Positions 17,496 to 26,211 of a stretch of DNA of 64,000 nt are shown piece after piece. The position numbers and the translations under genes were made by a program. This DNA comes from Lentzea kentuckyensis. GTDB taxonomy: Bacteria; Actinomycetota; Actinomycetes; Mycobacteriales; Pseudonocardiaceae. Where the stretch lies: contig NZ_MUYM01000022.1 in the NCBI RefSeq assembly GCF_002150765.1, positions 50,836 through 114,835 on the forward strand, read 5' to 3'. The notes below the pieces were generated by a model. That model ran no database searches, was not told where the DNA came from, and saw nothing but the letters and a program-made list of their open reading frames with translations. The number at the start of each line of letters is the position of its first letter. Within the stretch, counting starts at the first letter, position 1.

Positions 17496-17511
17496 GAAGG
17501 TCTAGACCATA
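17496..17511 (-). promoter_or_regulatory. DasR-responsive element candidate
   Basis: On the minus strand the site reads atggtctagacctt around the perfect palindrome ggtctagacc (17499-17508), very close to the DasR consensus TGGTCTAGACCA. It lies 57 bases upstream of the LPMO start codon. DasR represses chitin and N-acetylglucosamine genes in streptomycetes and relatives until amino-sugar phosphates bind. Confidence 0.7.
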
Positions 17512-17662
17512 CCGCGCGTAACCGGCAGGCCACAAGACGTGGCTGACAGATCGGTCGGGTAAGCGACGACCGCTCAGCTTTGTGCAGCACCGAAACTAGT
17601 GCCGCGACCACGGCACAAGGCTCCCGCCGCGCCCCCTGGACCGGGACGCGGACCGGGATCCG

Positions 17663-17696
17663 GTCGACGCAGAGTGACTGTCGACGCAGAGTGACT
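17663..17696. repeat. 17-bp tandem duplication
   Basis: Two exact adjacent copies of gtcgacgcagagtgact (17663-17679, 17680-17696) about 40 bases beyond the DedA stop codon. The rest of the 17512-17735 stretch holds no gene I can support. Confidence 0.85.
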
Positions 17697-17735
17697 ACTG
17701 GGCCGGGTCGATGACCAAGCCGATCGCGGACCGGG

Positions 17736-18383
17736 CTAGGCGGGCGTGACCTCTTCTTCGGCCGGCTCGTCGAGCTTTTCCGCCGCACGAGCCAACCGGC
17801 GCTTCACCACGAACATGCCGACCACGCCGAAGACCACGGCGATCGCCAGACCGGCGTAGGAGAAGCCCTTCAGCCACTTCTCGGCCACCACGCCGAGGTA
17901 GTAGACGGCCGCCGCCGTGCCGCCGGCCCACACCACGCCGCCGAGCGCGTTCGCGATCAGGAACTTGCCGTAGTTCATGTGCAGCGAACCGGCCAGGGGC
18001 CCGGCGAGAATGCGCAGCAGGGCCACGAACCGGCCGAAGAACACCGCCCAGGCGCCGCGTTTCTGGAACACCCGGCGGGCGTGCTCCAGCTGTGTTTCGC
18101 CGAAGTGCTTGGGGAATTTGCGGCCCATCCATGCGAACAGGCGGGGCCCGCCGCGGCGGCCGATGAGGTAGCCGAAGTTGTCGCCGATGATGGCGCCCGC
18201 GCTCGCCCACACGCCGATCCACAACGGGCTCAGGTCGGCGTGCTGCGACGCCAGCAACGAGGCCGTGACCAGCACGATCTCGCCGGGTAGGGGGATGCCG
18301 AGCGACTCGATGCCGATCACCAGGCCGACGATGACGTACACAAGCAGAGGAGGAATGGCTTCGAGCCACTGTTGGATCGGCAC
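17736..18383 (-). CDS. DedA-family membrane protein
   Basis: A 215-residue polytopic protein of the DedA/SNARE-associated (VTT) family, thought to flip lipids such as undecaprenyl phosphate. Signature segments: ESLGIPLPGEIVLVTASLLA, GAIIGDNFGYLIGRRGG and VFFGRFVALLRILAGPLAG. The C-terminal tail is charged and cytoplasmic. The GTG start lies only 23 bases from the start of the divergent ccdA gene, so promoters must overlap. A second DedA gene lies at 56.6 kb in this window. Confidence 0.88.
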   Translation of the reverse strand: MPIQQWLEAIPPLLVYVIVGLVIGIESLGIPLPGEIVLVTASLLASQHADLSPLWIGVWASAGAIIGDNFGYLIGRRGGPRLFAWMGRKFPKHFGETQLEHARRVFQKRGAWAVFFGRFVALLRILAGPLAGSLHMNYGKFLIANALGGVVWAGGTAAAVYYLGVVAEKWLKGFSYAGLAIAVVFGVVGMFVVKRRLARAAEKLDEPAEEEVTPA

Positions 18384-18406
18384 GCGACAACACTACCGTC
18401 GCGGTC

Positions 18407-19198
18407 GTGAACGAGCTCGCACTCGCGGTCGTCGCGGGAATGGTCGCCACGGTCAACCCGTGCGGATTCGCGCTGCTGCCCGGCTATCTGGCGCTGGTGG
18501 CACGCGACAATCTGACGAGAGCCTTTATGTCCGGTTTGGTGATGACCTTCGGATTCGTCACCTTTTTCGGACTGTTCGGCCTCCTCGTCACCCCGCTGGC
18601 CACCACGCTCAAGCGCTATCTGCCGTTCGTGACGGTCGTGATCGGCGCGGGGATGATCGTCGTCGGCCTCCTGCTGGTGATCGGCAAGGACCTCTACCTG
18701 AGACTGCCGAAGCTGCAGGCCGCGCCGAAGAGCCTGTGGTCGATGTACGGCTACGGCCTCGCGTTCGCCATCGCCTCTCTCTCGTGCGCGATCGGCCCGT
18801 TTCTCGCCGTGGTCGGTGCATCGCTGCAGACCGGTGGAATTGCGTTCCTGGCCTATGCATTCGGTATGGGACTCGTTGTCACGGCACTGGCCGTGGCGGG
18901 TTCGGCGCTCGCACCGCAGATTCGCAAGCTCCTCCCACACGTCGGCCGTATCGGCGGTGTGGTTCTGATAGCCGTCGGCGCGTATGTGACGTACTACGGC
19001 GTGTACGAGCTACGGCTGTTCCTCGCCAACGGCAGTGCGATCGACCCGGTCGTGCAGGGTGCCGGACGGTTCCAGAACACGCTCGTGCAGATCATGACGG
19101 CGCTCGGGCCGTGGCCGTTCGTGATCGTCCTGGCCGGAGTGGGGGCGTGGTGGCTGAACCGGAGGAGGCGCAAGGCCGTACGCCCGGACAGGAGGTGA
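18407..19198 (+). CDS. ccdA: CcdA-type cytochrome c biogenesis / thiol transfer protein
   Basis: A 263-residue membrane protein of the CcdA/DsbD-beta family, which passes electrons from cytoplasmic thioredoxin to extracytoplasmic thiol proteins. The two redox cysteines sit in membrane helices: VNPCGFALLPGY and LSCAIGPF, in the classical places. Six or more hydrophobic helices are visible. It is followed after seven bases by a TlpA-like lipoprotein, its probable electron acceptor. Confidence 0.88.
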   Translation: MNELALAVVAGMVATVNPCGFALLPGYLALVARDNLTRAFMSGLVMTFGFVTFFGLFGLLVTPLATTLKRYLPFVTVVIGAGMIVVGLLLVIGKDLYLRLPKLQAAPKSLWSMYGYGLAFAIASLSCAIGPFLAVVGASLQTGGIAFLAYAFGMGLVVTALAVAGSALAPQIRKLLPHVGRIGGVVLIAVGAYVTYYGVYELRLFLANGSAIDPVVQGAGRFQNTLVQIMTALGPWPFVIVLAGVGAWWLNRRRRKAVRPDRR

Positions 19199-19205
19199 GG
19201 CGCCG

Positions 19206-19682
19206 ATGCGCTTGCTCGGAGTCCTGCTGGGGGTCGTGCTGCTGCTCGCTGGTTGTGGTGAGAAGGCGCCGCCCCCGGAGAAGTTCCAGTTCACCGCCAA
19301 GACCCTGGAGGGCGCGGAGTTCCGCGGCGACAAGCTCGTGGGTCAGCCGGCCGTGCTGTGGTTCTGGACGCCCTGGTGCCCGTCGTGCAACGCCGAGGCG
19401 AAGACCGTCGCGGAGACGGCCAAGCACCACGACAAGGTTCAGTTCGTCGGCGTCGCGGCGCAGGACCAGCTGGACGCGATGAAGAAGTTCGTGGCCGACC
19501 ACGAGATGACAGGTTTCCCGCACCTGGCGGATCTCGACGGGTCCGTGTGGAAGCGGTTCGGCGTGACCGCGCAACCCACTTTCGCGTTCGTCAAGAGTGA
19601 CGGTTCGGTGGAACTTCTCACCGGCGCACCCACCGCGGAACAGCTCGACCAACGCGTATCCGCTTTGACACCAAAGAATTAA
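19206..19682 (+). CDS. TlpA/ResA-like thioredoxin lipoprotein
   Basis: A 158-residue lipoprotein (lipobox LLAGC, Cys about residue 17) with a thioredoxin fold of the TlpA/DsbE type. The active site is WTPWCPSC and the cis-Pro loop is VTAQPTFAF. It would reduce or exchange disulfides at the outer face of the membrane, fed by the adjacent CcdA. An AGGTGAGG site precedes the ATG. It is similar to mycobacterial secreted DsbE-like proteins, which may instead act as oxidases. Confidence 0.88.
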   Translation: MRLLGVLLGVVLLLAGCGEKAPPPEKFQFTAKTLEGAEFRGDKLVGQPAVLWFWTPWCPSCNAEAKTVAETAKHHDKVQFVGVAAQDQLDAMKKFVADHEMTGFPHLADLDGSVWKRFGVTAQPTFAFVKSDGSVELLTGAPTAEQLDQRVSALTPKN

Positions 19683-19800
19683 ACGCAGGACAAAGTCCCT
19701 GGGCTGTCGGGACCAACGCCTGGTTCGGCGTCGCGCTCGAATTCGTATCGTCGAACCGGCCACGTGGCCATGCCGCGTTGCCCTGAGGAGGCAGGTCTCG

Positions 19801-20076
19801 ATGGACTACATCCAGGTTTCGCTCGCGGAGGCCATTCCCGAGCAGGCCAGGGACTACGCGTCGGCTCGCATCGGCTCGCTGGACCGCTACGCACCCGACC
19901 GCGTCGACTTCGCGTGGATCAACCTGACTTCGGACAAGTCCGTGATCCACGCACACGCCCGGCTCGACCTCAAGTGGGTCGAGGTGCAGGCGTACGCGGA
20001 GGCCGACACCGTGACCGAGGTGATCGATCTGCTGCGCGAACGCATGCGCAGACAGCTCGTCTCGATGCACAACTGA
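19801..20076 (+). CDS. RaiA/HPF N-terminal-like small protein
   Basis: A 91-residue protein behind a strong GAGGAGG. The end VEVQAYAEADTVTEVIDLLRERMRRQL and the strands before it fit the S30EA/RaiA ribosome-hibernation fold, with its beta-strands and a long amphipathic helix. It lacks the C-terminal HPF domain of the usual actinobacterial long form, so a ribosome role is uncertain. It appears monocistronic; the 118 bases upstream carry only weak hairpins. Confidence 0.6.
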   Translation: MDYIQVSLAEAIPEQARDYASARIGSLDRYAPDRVDFAWINLTSDKSVIHAHARLDLKWVEVQAYAEADTVTEVIDLLRERMRRQLVSMHN

Positions 20077-20131
20077 CCTCGGTGAACTGAACCCACCACT
20101 CGGCGGCGGACGGGTGGTGTGTTAGGCACCC

Positions 20132-22366
20132 TCATTTCCGGGCGACCTTCTTCACGATCCCCCGCGCGCCGTCGACCACGACGACGTCTCCCGTGGCGAT
20201 CCGGGTCGTGGCGTTCCCACAGCCCACCACGGCCGGGATCCCGAGCTCCCGCGCGACGATCGCCGCGTGCGAGAGAGGTGCGCCGACATCGGTCACGACA
20301 GCGCGGACACGGGTGAACAACGGCGTCCAGCCGATGTTCGTCACCGTGGTCACGAGAACTTCGCCGTCCAGCAACGATTCGCCGTCCTCGACCCGTGCCA
20401 GCACCCGCGCGACACCCTCCACCACACCCGCCGAACCGGGGAACCCGGTGACGTCCGACGGCATCGGCACGTCCGTCGAAGCGTCGTAGAGATCAGCTCG
20501 CCGGTCCGGTGACGCCGCCCAGGACTCCGGATCGAACCGTCCGCGGATCACCGCCGGATAGGGCGGCAACGCGCGATAGCGCTCATACGCCGTGCGTTGC
20601 GCATGCACGCGGTCCAGCAACGAGGTCTCGCCGCCCAAAACGCGCAGCACGTCGTCGATCGGCAGGAAGAACAGGTCGTCACCGGACGACGTCAGCTCCC
20701 CGGCCCGCAGCACGAACGCCCGCATCACCCAGAACGCCCGCACCATCTCCGACCGGGCCTGCTCCCGCGCCCGCGCGCCCGCCCCGATCCGGTCGAGCTG
20801 CTTGCGGATCTTCGGCGCTGCCGCGGGATGCCGTGCCACCAGGCGATCCCACGCCTCGGCCCGCAGCGAGGCCTGGCGCGCGAGCATCGCCTCGGGATCG
20901 GCCAGCGTCTCCAGCTGCCGGGAGATCCACTCCGGATCCTCCGCCGGCCGTGGCGAGTAGAGCTCGAACTCGCCGGCGGACCGATGTCCCCACGTCCGGG
21001 CGAAGGTGTCCCGGTCGATCTCCCCTGACCGCAACCGCGCGAGCCCGACCAGCGGACCCAGGCTGGCGAGCCCAGCGCCGTCGTGGAACCCGGTCAGCAA
21101 CGTGCCCGCGTCCTCCTCGCCGACCAGCACGACAAGCCTGCGCCGGAACGCCGCCGGTCCGCCCGCGATCATGCGCGCGCCCGCGTCCAGGATCGGGCAG
21201 ACGAACCGCAGCAGCTGGTCGAGATCGCGCCGCCACAGGTCGAGCAACGCGCCAGGCGAGGAACATCCCGCGATCGCGTCACGAGCGGCGGCGCACCGTG
21301 CGGGGTTGTCGCGGACCAACTGCGGCAGCCGCGTCCGGTAGAGGATCTGCTGCTTCAGCGGCCCGCCCGCACCGCGCAGCACCGCACCCAGGATCGCGAG
21401 ACGGGACATCGGCAGCGGCGGCACGGTCACGCCGGCCGGGATGCGCCCGAACGTCTCCTCGCCCGAGCGCAGCATCTCGTCGGCCTTCCCGATGGCCGTG
21501 CCCAGCGCGGTGTAGGTGCTGATGTTCAGGTAGAAGCGGCCGCCGATGTTGCCGGAGATCCGGTGCGGCCCGATCGCCATGCTCGACAGCACGCGCACCA
21601 GCGACCACGTCACCGGCGTCATCACCTCGGGGATCGCCTCGCCGACGTTGCCGTTGGACCACAGGTAGTCGCCGTCGAGCGAGTCGTTCCACTCGACCCG
21701 CAACGACGTGATCGGCCGCGCCTGCAGGATCCAGAACTCGCCGCCGGCCAGCGCCCACTCGACGTCCATCGGCGTCCCGAACAGCGCTTCGATCCGTGCG
21801 CCCAACGCGACCAGCGAAGCCTTTTGCTCAGCCGTGAGGAGTTCCGCCGGGTCCGCCTCGCCGCTGACCAGTGCCTCACCGAGCCCGCGCACCGCGTTGA
21901 TCACCGGTTCCGGCCGCCCGGTCACCGGATCCGCCGTGAACAGCACACCGGACACGTCGGCGGGCACCATCCGTTGCACGACCACCGCCATCTCGGCGGA
22001 CTCGATCCCGTTGCGCGCGCGATAGGCGACGGCCCGCTCGGACCGCAGCGAATCCCAGCACTGCAGGACCGCGTCGAACAGCCCGCTCTCGCCGACGTCG
22101 AGCACCGTGTCGTGCTGGCCCGCGAACGACAGGTCGGGCAGGTCCTCGGCGGTGGCCGACGACCGCACCGCCACCGGCCCGCCCAGCGCGCGGAACGCCT
22201 CCAGCACGCCCTCCATCGACCGCTCGCGGTAGGCGCGGGTGGTGAGGTGGAACCCGGCGGGCACCGGCAGCCCGGCCCGGACGAGCCTCGCCAGCGAGGC
22301 GCCCTTGCCACCGACCGCGGCCAGGTCGGCGGCCGGGTCGTCGAGCGGGAGGATCAAGGAGACCAT
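20132..22366 (-). CDS. PEP-synthase / rifampin phosphotransferase-like enzyme
   Basis: A 744-residue multidomain protein. The N-terminal ATP-grasp domain (about 1-230) shows GGKGASLARLVRAGLPVPAGF, VAVRSSATAEDL and FTADPVTGRPE. A middle domain of about 400 residues is of less clear kind. The C-terminal swivelling domain (about 640-744) carries GAPLSHAAIVARELGIPAVVG with the phospho-carrier His. This order is shared by phosphoenolpyruvate synthase and by rifampin phosphotransferase (Rph), which uses the middle domain to hold the antibiotic. The lack of a PEP-synthase TIM barrel favours the Rph-like group. The start was chosen at MVSLILPL, right before the ATP-grasp. Confidence 0.8.
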   Translation of the reverse strand: MVSLILPLDDPAADLAAVGGKGASLARLVRAGLPVPAGFHLTTRAYRERSMEGVLEAFRALGGPVAVRSSATAEDLPDLSFAGQHDTVLDVGESGLFDAVLQCWDSLRSERAVAYRARNGIESAEMAVVVQRMVPADVSGVLFTADPVTGRPEPVINAVRGLGEALVSGEADPAELLTAEQKASLVALGARIEALFGTPMDVEWALAGGEFWILQARPITSLRVEWNDSLDGDYLWSNGNVGEAIPEVMTPVTWSLVRVLSSMAIGPHRISGNIGGRFYLNISTYTALGTAIGKADEMLRSGEETFGRIPAGVTVPPLPMSRLAILGAVLRGAGGPLKQQILYRTRLPQLVRDNPARCAAARDAIAGCSSPGALLDLWRRDLDQLLRFVCPILDAGARMIAGGPAAFRRRLVVLVGEEDAGTLLTGFHDGAGLASLGPLVGLARLRSGEIDRDTFARTWGHRSAGEFELYSPRPAEDPEWISRQLETLADPEAMLARQASLRAEAWDRLVARHPAAAPKIRKQLDRIGAGARAREQARSEMVRAFWVMRAFVLRAGELTSSGDDLFFLPIDDVLRVLGGETSLLDRVHAQRTAYERYRALPPYPAVIRGRFDPESWAASPDRRADLYDASTDVPMPSDVTGFPGSAGVVEGVARVLARVEDGESLLDGEVLVTTVTNIGWTPLFTRVRAVVTDVGAPLSHAAIVARELGIPAVVGCGNATTRIATGDVVVVDGARGIVKKVARK

Positions 22367-22425
22367 GTCGCCATAGTGTCGAAACCCGCCGCCGCCGTTC
22401 GTACAAAGGGCGAAAGGAGTCCACC

Positions 22426-22785
22426 ATGCCCCAGGAAACGACACAGCAGTACCTGCTCAGCATCTACCAGCCCGACGGTGACGCCCCTCCGCCCGAGGTC
22501 CTCGACCCGATCATGGAGAACCTGCAGACCCTGAACGAGGAGATGCGGGCCAAGGGCGCGTGGGTGTTCGCCGTCGGCCTGCACCCGCCGTCGACCGCGA
22601 CCGTGCTCAGGACCAAGGACGACGACGTGCTGATGACCGACGGGCCGTTCACGGAGGGCAAGGAGCACATCGGCGGGTTCACGATCATCCAGGCCGCCGA
22701 CCTGGACGAGGCGCTGGAGTGGGGCCGCAGGCTCGCGACCGTGCTCAGCCCGTTGTCGATCGAGGTCAGGCCGATCGCGTCCTGA
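22426..22785 (+). CDS. YCII/DGPF-domain protein
   Basis: A 119-residue YCII-fold protein with the diagnostic MTDGPFTEGKEHIGGF segment. DGPF proteins are the usual partners of ECF42 sigma factors, as here; the stop overlaps the sigma-factor ATG by one base (TGATG). They may bind a small molecule or modulate the sigma factor, but the mechanism is not established. GAAAGGAG ribosome binding site. Confidence 0.88.
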   Translation: MPQETTQQYLLSIYQPDGDAPPPEVLDPIMENLQTLNEEMRAKGAWVFAVGLHPPSTATVLRTKDDDVLMTDGPFTEGKEHIGGFTIIQAADLDEALEWGRRLATVLSPLSIEVRPIAS

Positions 22786-24005
22786 TGATCGAGGAGATCT
22801 TCCGCGCGCAGTACGGCCGCGCGGTGTCCGTCCTGACCCGCGTCCTCGGCGACCTCGACCTCGCCGAGGAGGCGGTGCAGGACGCCTTCACCACGGCCGC
22901 CGAGCAGTGGCCGGTCAAGGGCGTCCCGCCGGCACCCGCGGGCTGGATCATCACGACCGCCCGCAACCGCGCGATCGACAGGCTGCGCCGCGAGACCAGA
23001 GGCCACGAGAAGCACGCGCAGGCCGCGTTGCTCCAGCACGAACCGGAGGAGGTGGGGGACGTGCCCGACGACCGGCTGCGGCTGATCTTCACCTGCTGCC
23101 ACCCGTCGCTCGCGCTGCCGGCCCAGGTCGCGCTCACCCTCAAGCTCCTCGGCGGCCTCACGACGGCGGAGATCGCCAGGGCGTTCCTGGTGCCGGAACC
23201 GACGATGGCGCAACGGATCGTGCGAGCGAAGGGCAAGATCCGCGCGGCCCGCGTCCCGTACCGGGTGCCGCGCGACGCCGACCTGCCCGCACGCCTGAAG
23301 GCCGTGCTCGCGGTCGTCTACCTGATCTTCAACGAGGGCTACCTGGACAAGGCGGAGCTGGAGACGGAGGCGATCCGGCTCGGGCGGGTGCTGGCCCAGC
23401 TCATGCCGGACGAACCCGAGGTGTGGGGGCTGCTCGCGTTGATGCTGCTCGTCGCGTCCCGCCGGGAAGCCCGGCTGCGCGACGGCGAGATCGTCCTGCT
23501 CGCGGACCAGGACCGGTCGCGGTGGGACGCGGCCCTCGTCGCCGAGGGCCAGGACATCGTGCGCCGGTGCCTGCGCTGGAACCGGCCCGGTCCCTATCAG
23601 ATCCAGGCCGCCATCAACGCCGTGCACAGCGATCCGCCGACCGACTGGCATCAGGTCGTGGCGCTGTACGACCAACTACTGGCGTTCACGCCGAGTCCGG
23701 TCGTGGCACTGCATCGCGCCGTGGCGGTCGCCGAGACCGACGGTCCGCAGAAGGCACTGAGTGAGGTCGACGCGCTCGACCTGGACCGCTACCACCTGTT
23801 CCACGCCGTGCGCGCGGATCTGTTGCAACGCCTCGGCCAGGACCCGACGTCCGCACTGGAGGCCGCGCTCGAGCGGGCGGAACACCCGGCCGAGCGCGAG
23901 CTGCTACGCGGCCGGCTTGCGGCGGCGGACCAGCAGGATCACGCCGACGAGCACGATCAGCGCGACGACGATCCACAGCCAGGCCGGGACACCACCGGAC
24001 GCTGA
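22785..24005 (+). CDS. ECF42-type RNA polymerase sigma factor
   Basis: A 406-residue sigma factor. Region 2 (about 1-85) has YGRAVSVLTRVLGDLDLAEEAVQDAF and ARNRAIDRLRRE; region 4 (about 105-165) has LIFTCCHPSLALPAQVALTLKLLGGLTTAEIARAFL. A TPR-like C-terminal extension of over 200 residues (DUF6596) is typical of ECF42 and replaces an anti-sigma factor. The start overlaps the DGPF gene. The last 25 or so residues (rich in Asp, Gln and Arg) are antisense to copC and do not look like family sequence, so the natural stop may have been lost. Confidence 0.88.
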   Translation: MIEEIFRAQYGRAVSVLTRVLGDLDLAEEAVQDAFTTAAEQWPVKGVPPAPAGWIITTARNRAIDRLRRETRGHEKHAQAALLQHEPEEVGDVPDDRLRLIFTCCHPSLALPAQVALTLKLLGGLTTAEIARAFLVPEPTMAQRIVRAKGKIRAARVPYRVPRDADLPARLKAVLAVVYLIFNEGYLDKAELETEAIRLGRVLAQLMPDEPEVWGLLALMLLVASRREARLRDGEIVLLADQDRSRWDAALVAEGQDIVRRCLRWNRPGPYQIQAAINAVHSDPPTDWHQVVALYDQLLAFTPSPVVALHRAVAVAETDGPQKALSEVDALDLDRYHLFHAVRADLLQRLGQDPTSALEAALERAEHPAERELLRGRLAAADQQDHADEHDQRDDDPQPGRDTTGR

Positions 24006-24455
24006 GGACGTGCTGGTGGGCGCGTTGGACACCGGCGCGCTCATCGTCACCGACGAAGGTGGCGGTTCCGAGGCGGACGTCGGCGTGGCGATGTTCATGG
24101 TGAAGGTGAAGGTGCCCTGGACGAGGTCACCGTCGTCGGACTGCGCCCTCCACGAGAGCGTGTGCGGCCCGGTCTTGGCCGCGGCGGTGTCGAACTTCGC
24201 CGTGATCGTCTTGCCGACGACCGCCGACTGCGTGATCGGCCACTTGGCGCCGTCCGGTCCCGTGATCGTGATCGCGTCGCCGTCCGGCAGGCTGATGATG
24301 TCGCTGAACGTCAGCTCGACCTGCTGGGGGAGGGCGTCGAGGGTCGCGCCGGACGCCGGGTTGCTGCTCTTGAGCTCGGCGTGGGCCTGCGCGGGGACGG
24401 CCAGGGCCGTCGCGGCGAACAGTGCCAGCACGAGCACGCTGAAGAAACGCCTCAC
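23904..24455 (-). CDS. CopC-domain copper-binding protein with C-terminal anchor
   Basis: A 183-residue exported protein. The signal peptide ends AQA|HAELKSSNPASG, so the mature protein begins with a copper-binding His as in CopC. The domain (to about residue 120) is followed by a Ser/Thr/Pro-rich linker and a membrane helix (GVPAWLWIVVALIVLVGVILLV) with an RRRK stop-transfer. It tethers copper outside the membrane. No copD domain is nearby. Its 3' end overlaps the convergent sigma-factor gene by 102 bases. Confidence 0.85.
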   Translation of the reverse strand: MRRFFSVLVLALFAATALAVPAQAHAELKSSNPASGATLDALPQQVELTFSDIISLPDGDAITITGPDGAKWPITQSAVVGKTITAKFDTAAAKTGPHTLSWRAQSDDGDLVQGTFTFTMNIATPTSASEPPPSSVTMSAPVSNAPTSTSSASGGVPAWLWIVVALIVLVGVILLVRRRKPAA

Positions 24456-24480
24456 CGGCCGCAGCGTAGTGGTACGGGGT

Positions 24481-24981
24481 TCACGCCGGGTGTTCCAGCG
24501 CGAAGCTCGCCAGGTCCTCGAACCGCGGCCGGCCAGGTGAGCTCCGGTCCGCCACCAGCGCGATCCGGTCGGCGACCCAGGACGCGCTGATCGGCTGACC
24601 TGCCTGCCCTGCGGGCACCCGGCCGCGCGCGAGCACCACGAACGCCTGGAACGGCTGGGGATGCGTGACCGGCACGACCGGCGCGGTCGCCTCGAACACG
24701 ACGGCTCCCAGCTCGTCCAGCCCGGCCACCGGAACGCTGATCCACCCGGAGAGCGGCCGCGTCCTCGGCCCGAGGACGCACCGGGTCGCCGGCGCGCCGT
24801 CCAACTCCTCGGTGAGCGCCTCGACCAGATCCGGCACGACCCGTTCGGAGACCGTGCCCAGCGGCCGCACCTTGATCAGCCACTGGGCGGGCGACGACCA
24901 CGCGATGCCCGGCGCCCGGTCCAGCGCGCCGAGCACTTCGACCACCGAGGGTGGTGGCCAGATCGCGACGGACAGCCTCAC
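24481..24981 (-). CDS. 2'-5' RNA ligase-like (LigT-fold) hypothetical protein
   Basis: A 166-residue protein. The start RLSVAIWPPPSVVEVLGAL and the later WLIKVRPLGTV resemble the 2H/LigT phosphoesterase fold, but neither HxT/S motif is intact, so activity is doubtful. GTG start overlapping the stop of the MFS gene by four bases (GTGA), so it is translated with the pump. Function unknown. Confidence 0.55.
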   Translation of the reverse strand: MRLSVAIWPPPSVVEVLGALDRAPGIAWSSPAQWLIKVRPLGTVSERVVPDLVEALTEELDGAPATRCVLGPRTRPLSGWISVPVAGLDELGAVVFEATAPVVPVTHPQPFQAFVVLARGRVPAGQAGQPISASWVADRIALVADRSSPGRPRFEDLASFALEHPA

Positions 24982-26153
24982 GCCACTGATTCTGGGACAC
25001 GCGACGTGAGTTGGGGCAACGACAACACCCACGCGACAGCGGTGGCCACGCCCGCGGCGATCACCGGCGCGATCGGTGCCAGGTCGTACAGCAGGCCGCT
25101 CAGCATCGTCCCGGCGAGGACGGCGAGTCCGGCCGCGGCACAGACGAGACCGGCGACCAGGCCCTGGTGCCGTGGTCCGACGCCGAGCGAGGCCGCCGCG
25201 GCGAACCCGGTCACCGCGAGCCCGAGGCCGACAGCCACCAGCAGGAACGCCATGGCCGCCAGCCACAGCGACTGGCTGACCGCCAGGATCGCGTAGCCCG
25301 CCAGCGCGATCGGGGCACCGGTGCGCATCAACCGGGCGGCAGACCACCTCAGCAGCGGCACGACCACACCCTGCGTCACGACGAGTCCGAGGGCGGAGAG
25401 CAGCATGATCCCGCTGATCGCGAACAGGTTGGTGCTCATCTCCAACCGTGCTTTGACGAGCAACGTGATCACGGCCTGGGAGAGTGCGAACGCCAGGTAC
25501 ATCAGGAACCCGACTCCGAAGGCGGGCAACAGCTCCCACGGCCGTGTGGGGACCGTGTGCCGCGGACGTTCGACAGGCTTGACGGCGATGAGAACCACGA
25601 CGGCGACCAGCAGCGCGATCACGGGCGCGAGGTAGAGCGGCAGCAGCAGCGAGAGGAACACGAGCAGGCCACCGATCGGCGGTCCGATCAACGCCGCCAG
25701 TCCCTGCACCGCCCAGACCAGGCCGACGGCACGCGTGCGATCCCCTTCCGCGACCGTCGTGGTGCCCGCGACGGCGAGTGCCGCGACGGCGAACACAGCG
25801 AGCCCGGCGCCCACCAGCACGCCGCGGAATACCACCACGAACGCGAAGGACAGGTCGGGGTTCAGCGTCTCGTCCAGACCGAACGTCACGGCCGCGGCGA
25901 ACCCGGCCAGCCCGAGCACGCTCAGGGCGAGCCCGGCGATCAGCACCGCCCGCAACCCGATGGAGTCGAGCGCCCAGCCCCAGAGCGGGCTCGACAGGGC
26001 GAGCGCCGCGGAGCTGACCGTGATCACGAGACTCAGCCGCGTCGGCGAGAGGCCGGCCTCGGTGGACAGCGGGGTGAGCGCTGGGACGATCAGGTGCTGG
26101 GTCAGGAACATCCCCAGCGCGGCGAGCAGTAAGGGCAGCAACGATCTGGGCAC
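24978..26153 (-). CDS. MFS transporter
   Basis: A 391-residue, twelve-helix transporter. Loop 2-3 reads WGWALDSIGLRAVLIAG, and GLVWAVQGLAALIGPPIGGLL is the helix-5 antiporter-type motif C. This suggests a drug:proton antiporter of the DHA1 type. GTG start. A palindrome at 26191-26206 sits 38 bases upstream, where a TetR- or MarR-type repressor could act, though no such regulator is adjacent. Confidence 0.85.
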   Translation of the reverse strand: MPRSLLPLLLAALGMFLTQHLIVPALTPLSTEAGLSPTRLSLVITVSSAALALSSPLWGWALDSIGLRAVLIAGLALSVLGLAGFAAAVTFGLDETLNPDLSFAFVVVFRGVLVGAGLAVFAVAALAVAGTTTVAEGDRTRAVGLVWAVQGLAALIGPPIGGLLVFLSLLLPLYLAPVIALLVAVVVLIAVKPVERPRHTVPTRPWELLPAFGVGFLMYLAFALSQAVITLLVKARLEMSTNLFAISGIMLLSALGLVVTQGVVVPLLRWSAARLMRTGAPIALAGYAILAVSQSLWLAAMAFLLVAVGLGLAVTGFAAAASLGVGPRHQGLVAGLVCAAAGLAVLAGTMLSGLLYDLAPIAPVIAAGVATAVAWVLSLPQLTSRVPESVA

Positions 26154-26190
26154 GCGATTTCCCCCCTTGAGTGACAGCGCGATGAGGGTA

Positions 26191-26206
26191 GTTCAGTCAA
26201 CTGAAC
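26191..26206. promoter_or_regulatory. Inverted repeat, possible operator of the MFS gene
   Basis: gttcagt-ca-actgaac: perfect 7-bp arms with a 2-base centre, upstream of the MFS gene at 26153 and close to the GTTT-N16-GGGTAA promoter read the other way. The regulator is not evident. Confidence 0.45.
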
Positions 26207-26211
26207 AGTTG

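Noticed and set aside
21083..22534. 483-codon plus-strand frame
   Set aside because: Antisense to the ATP-grasp/His-domain enzyme; Arg/Gln/His-rich noise.
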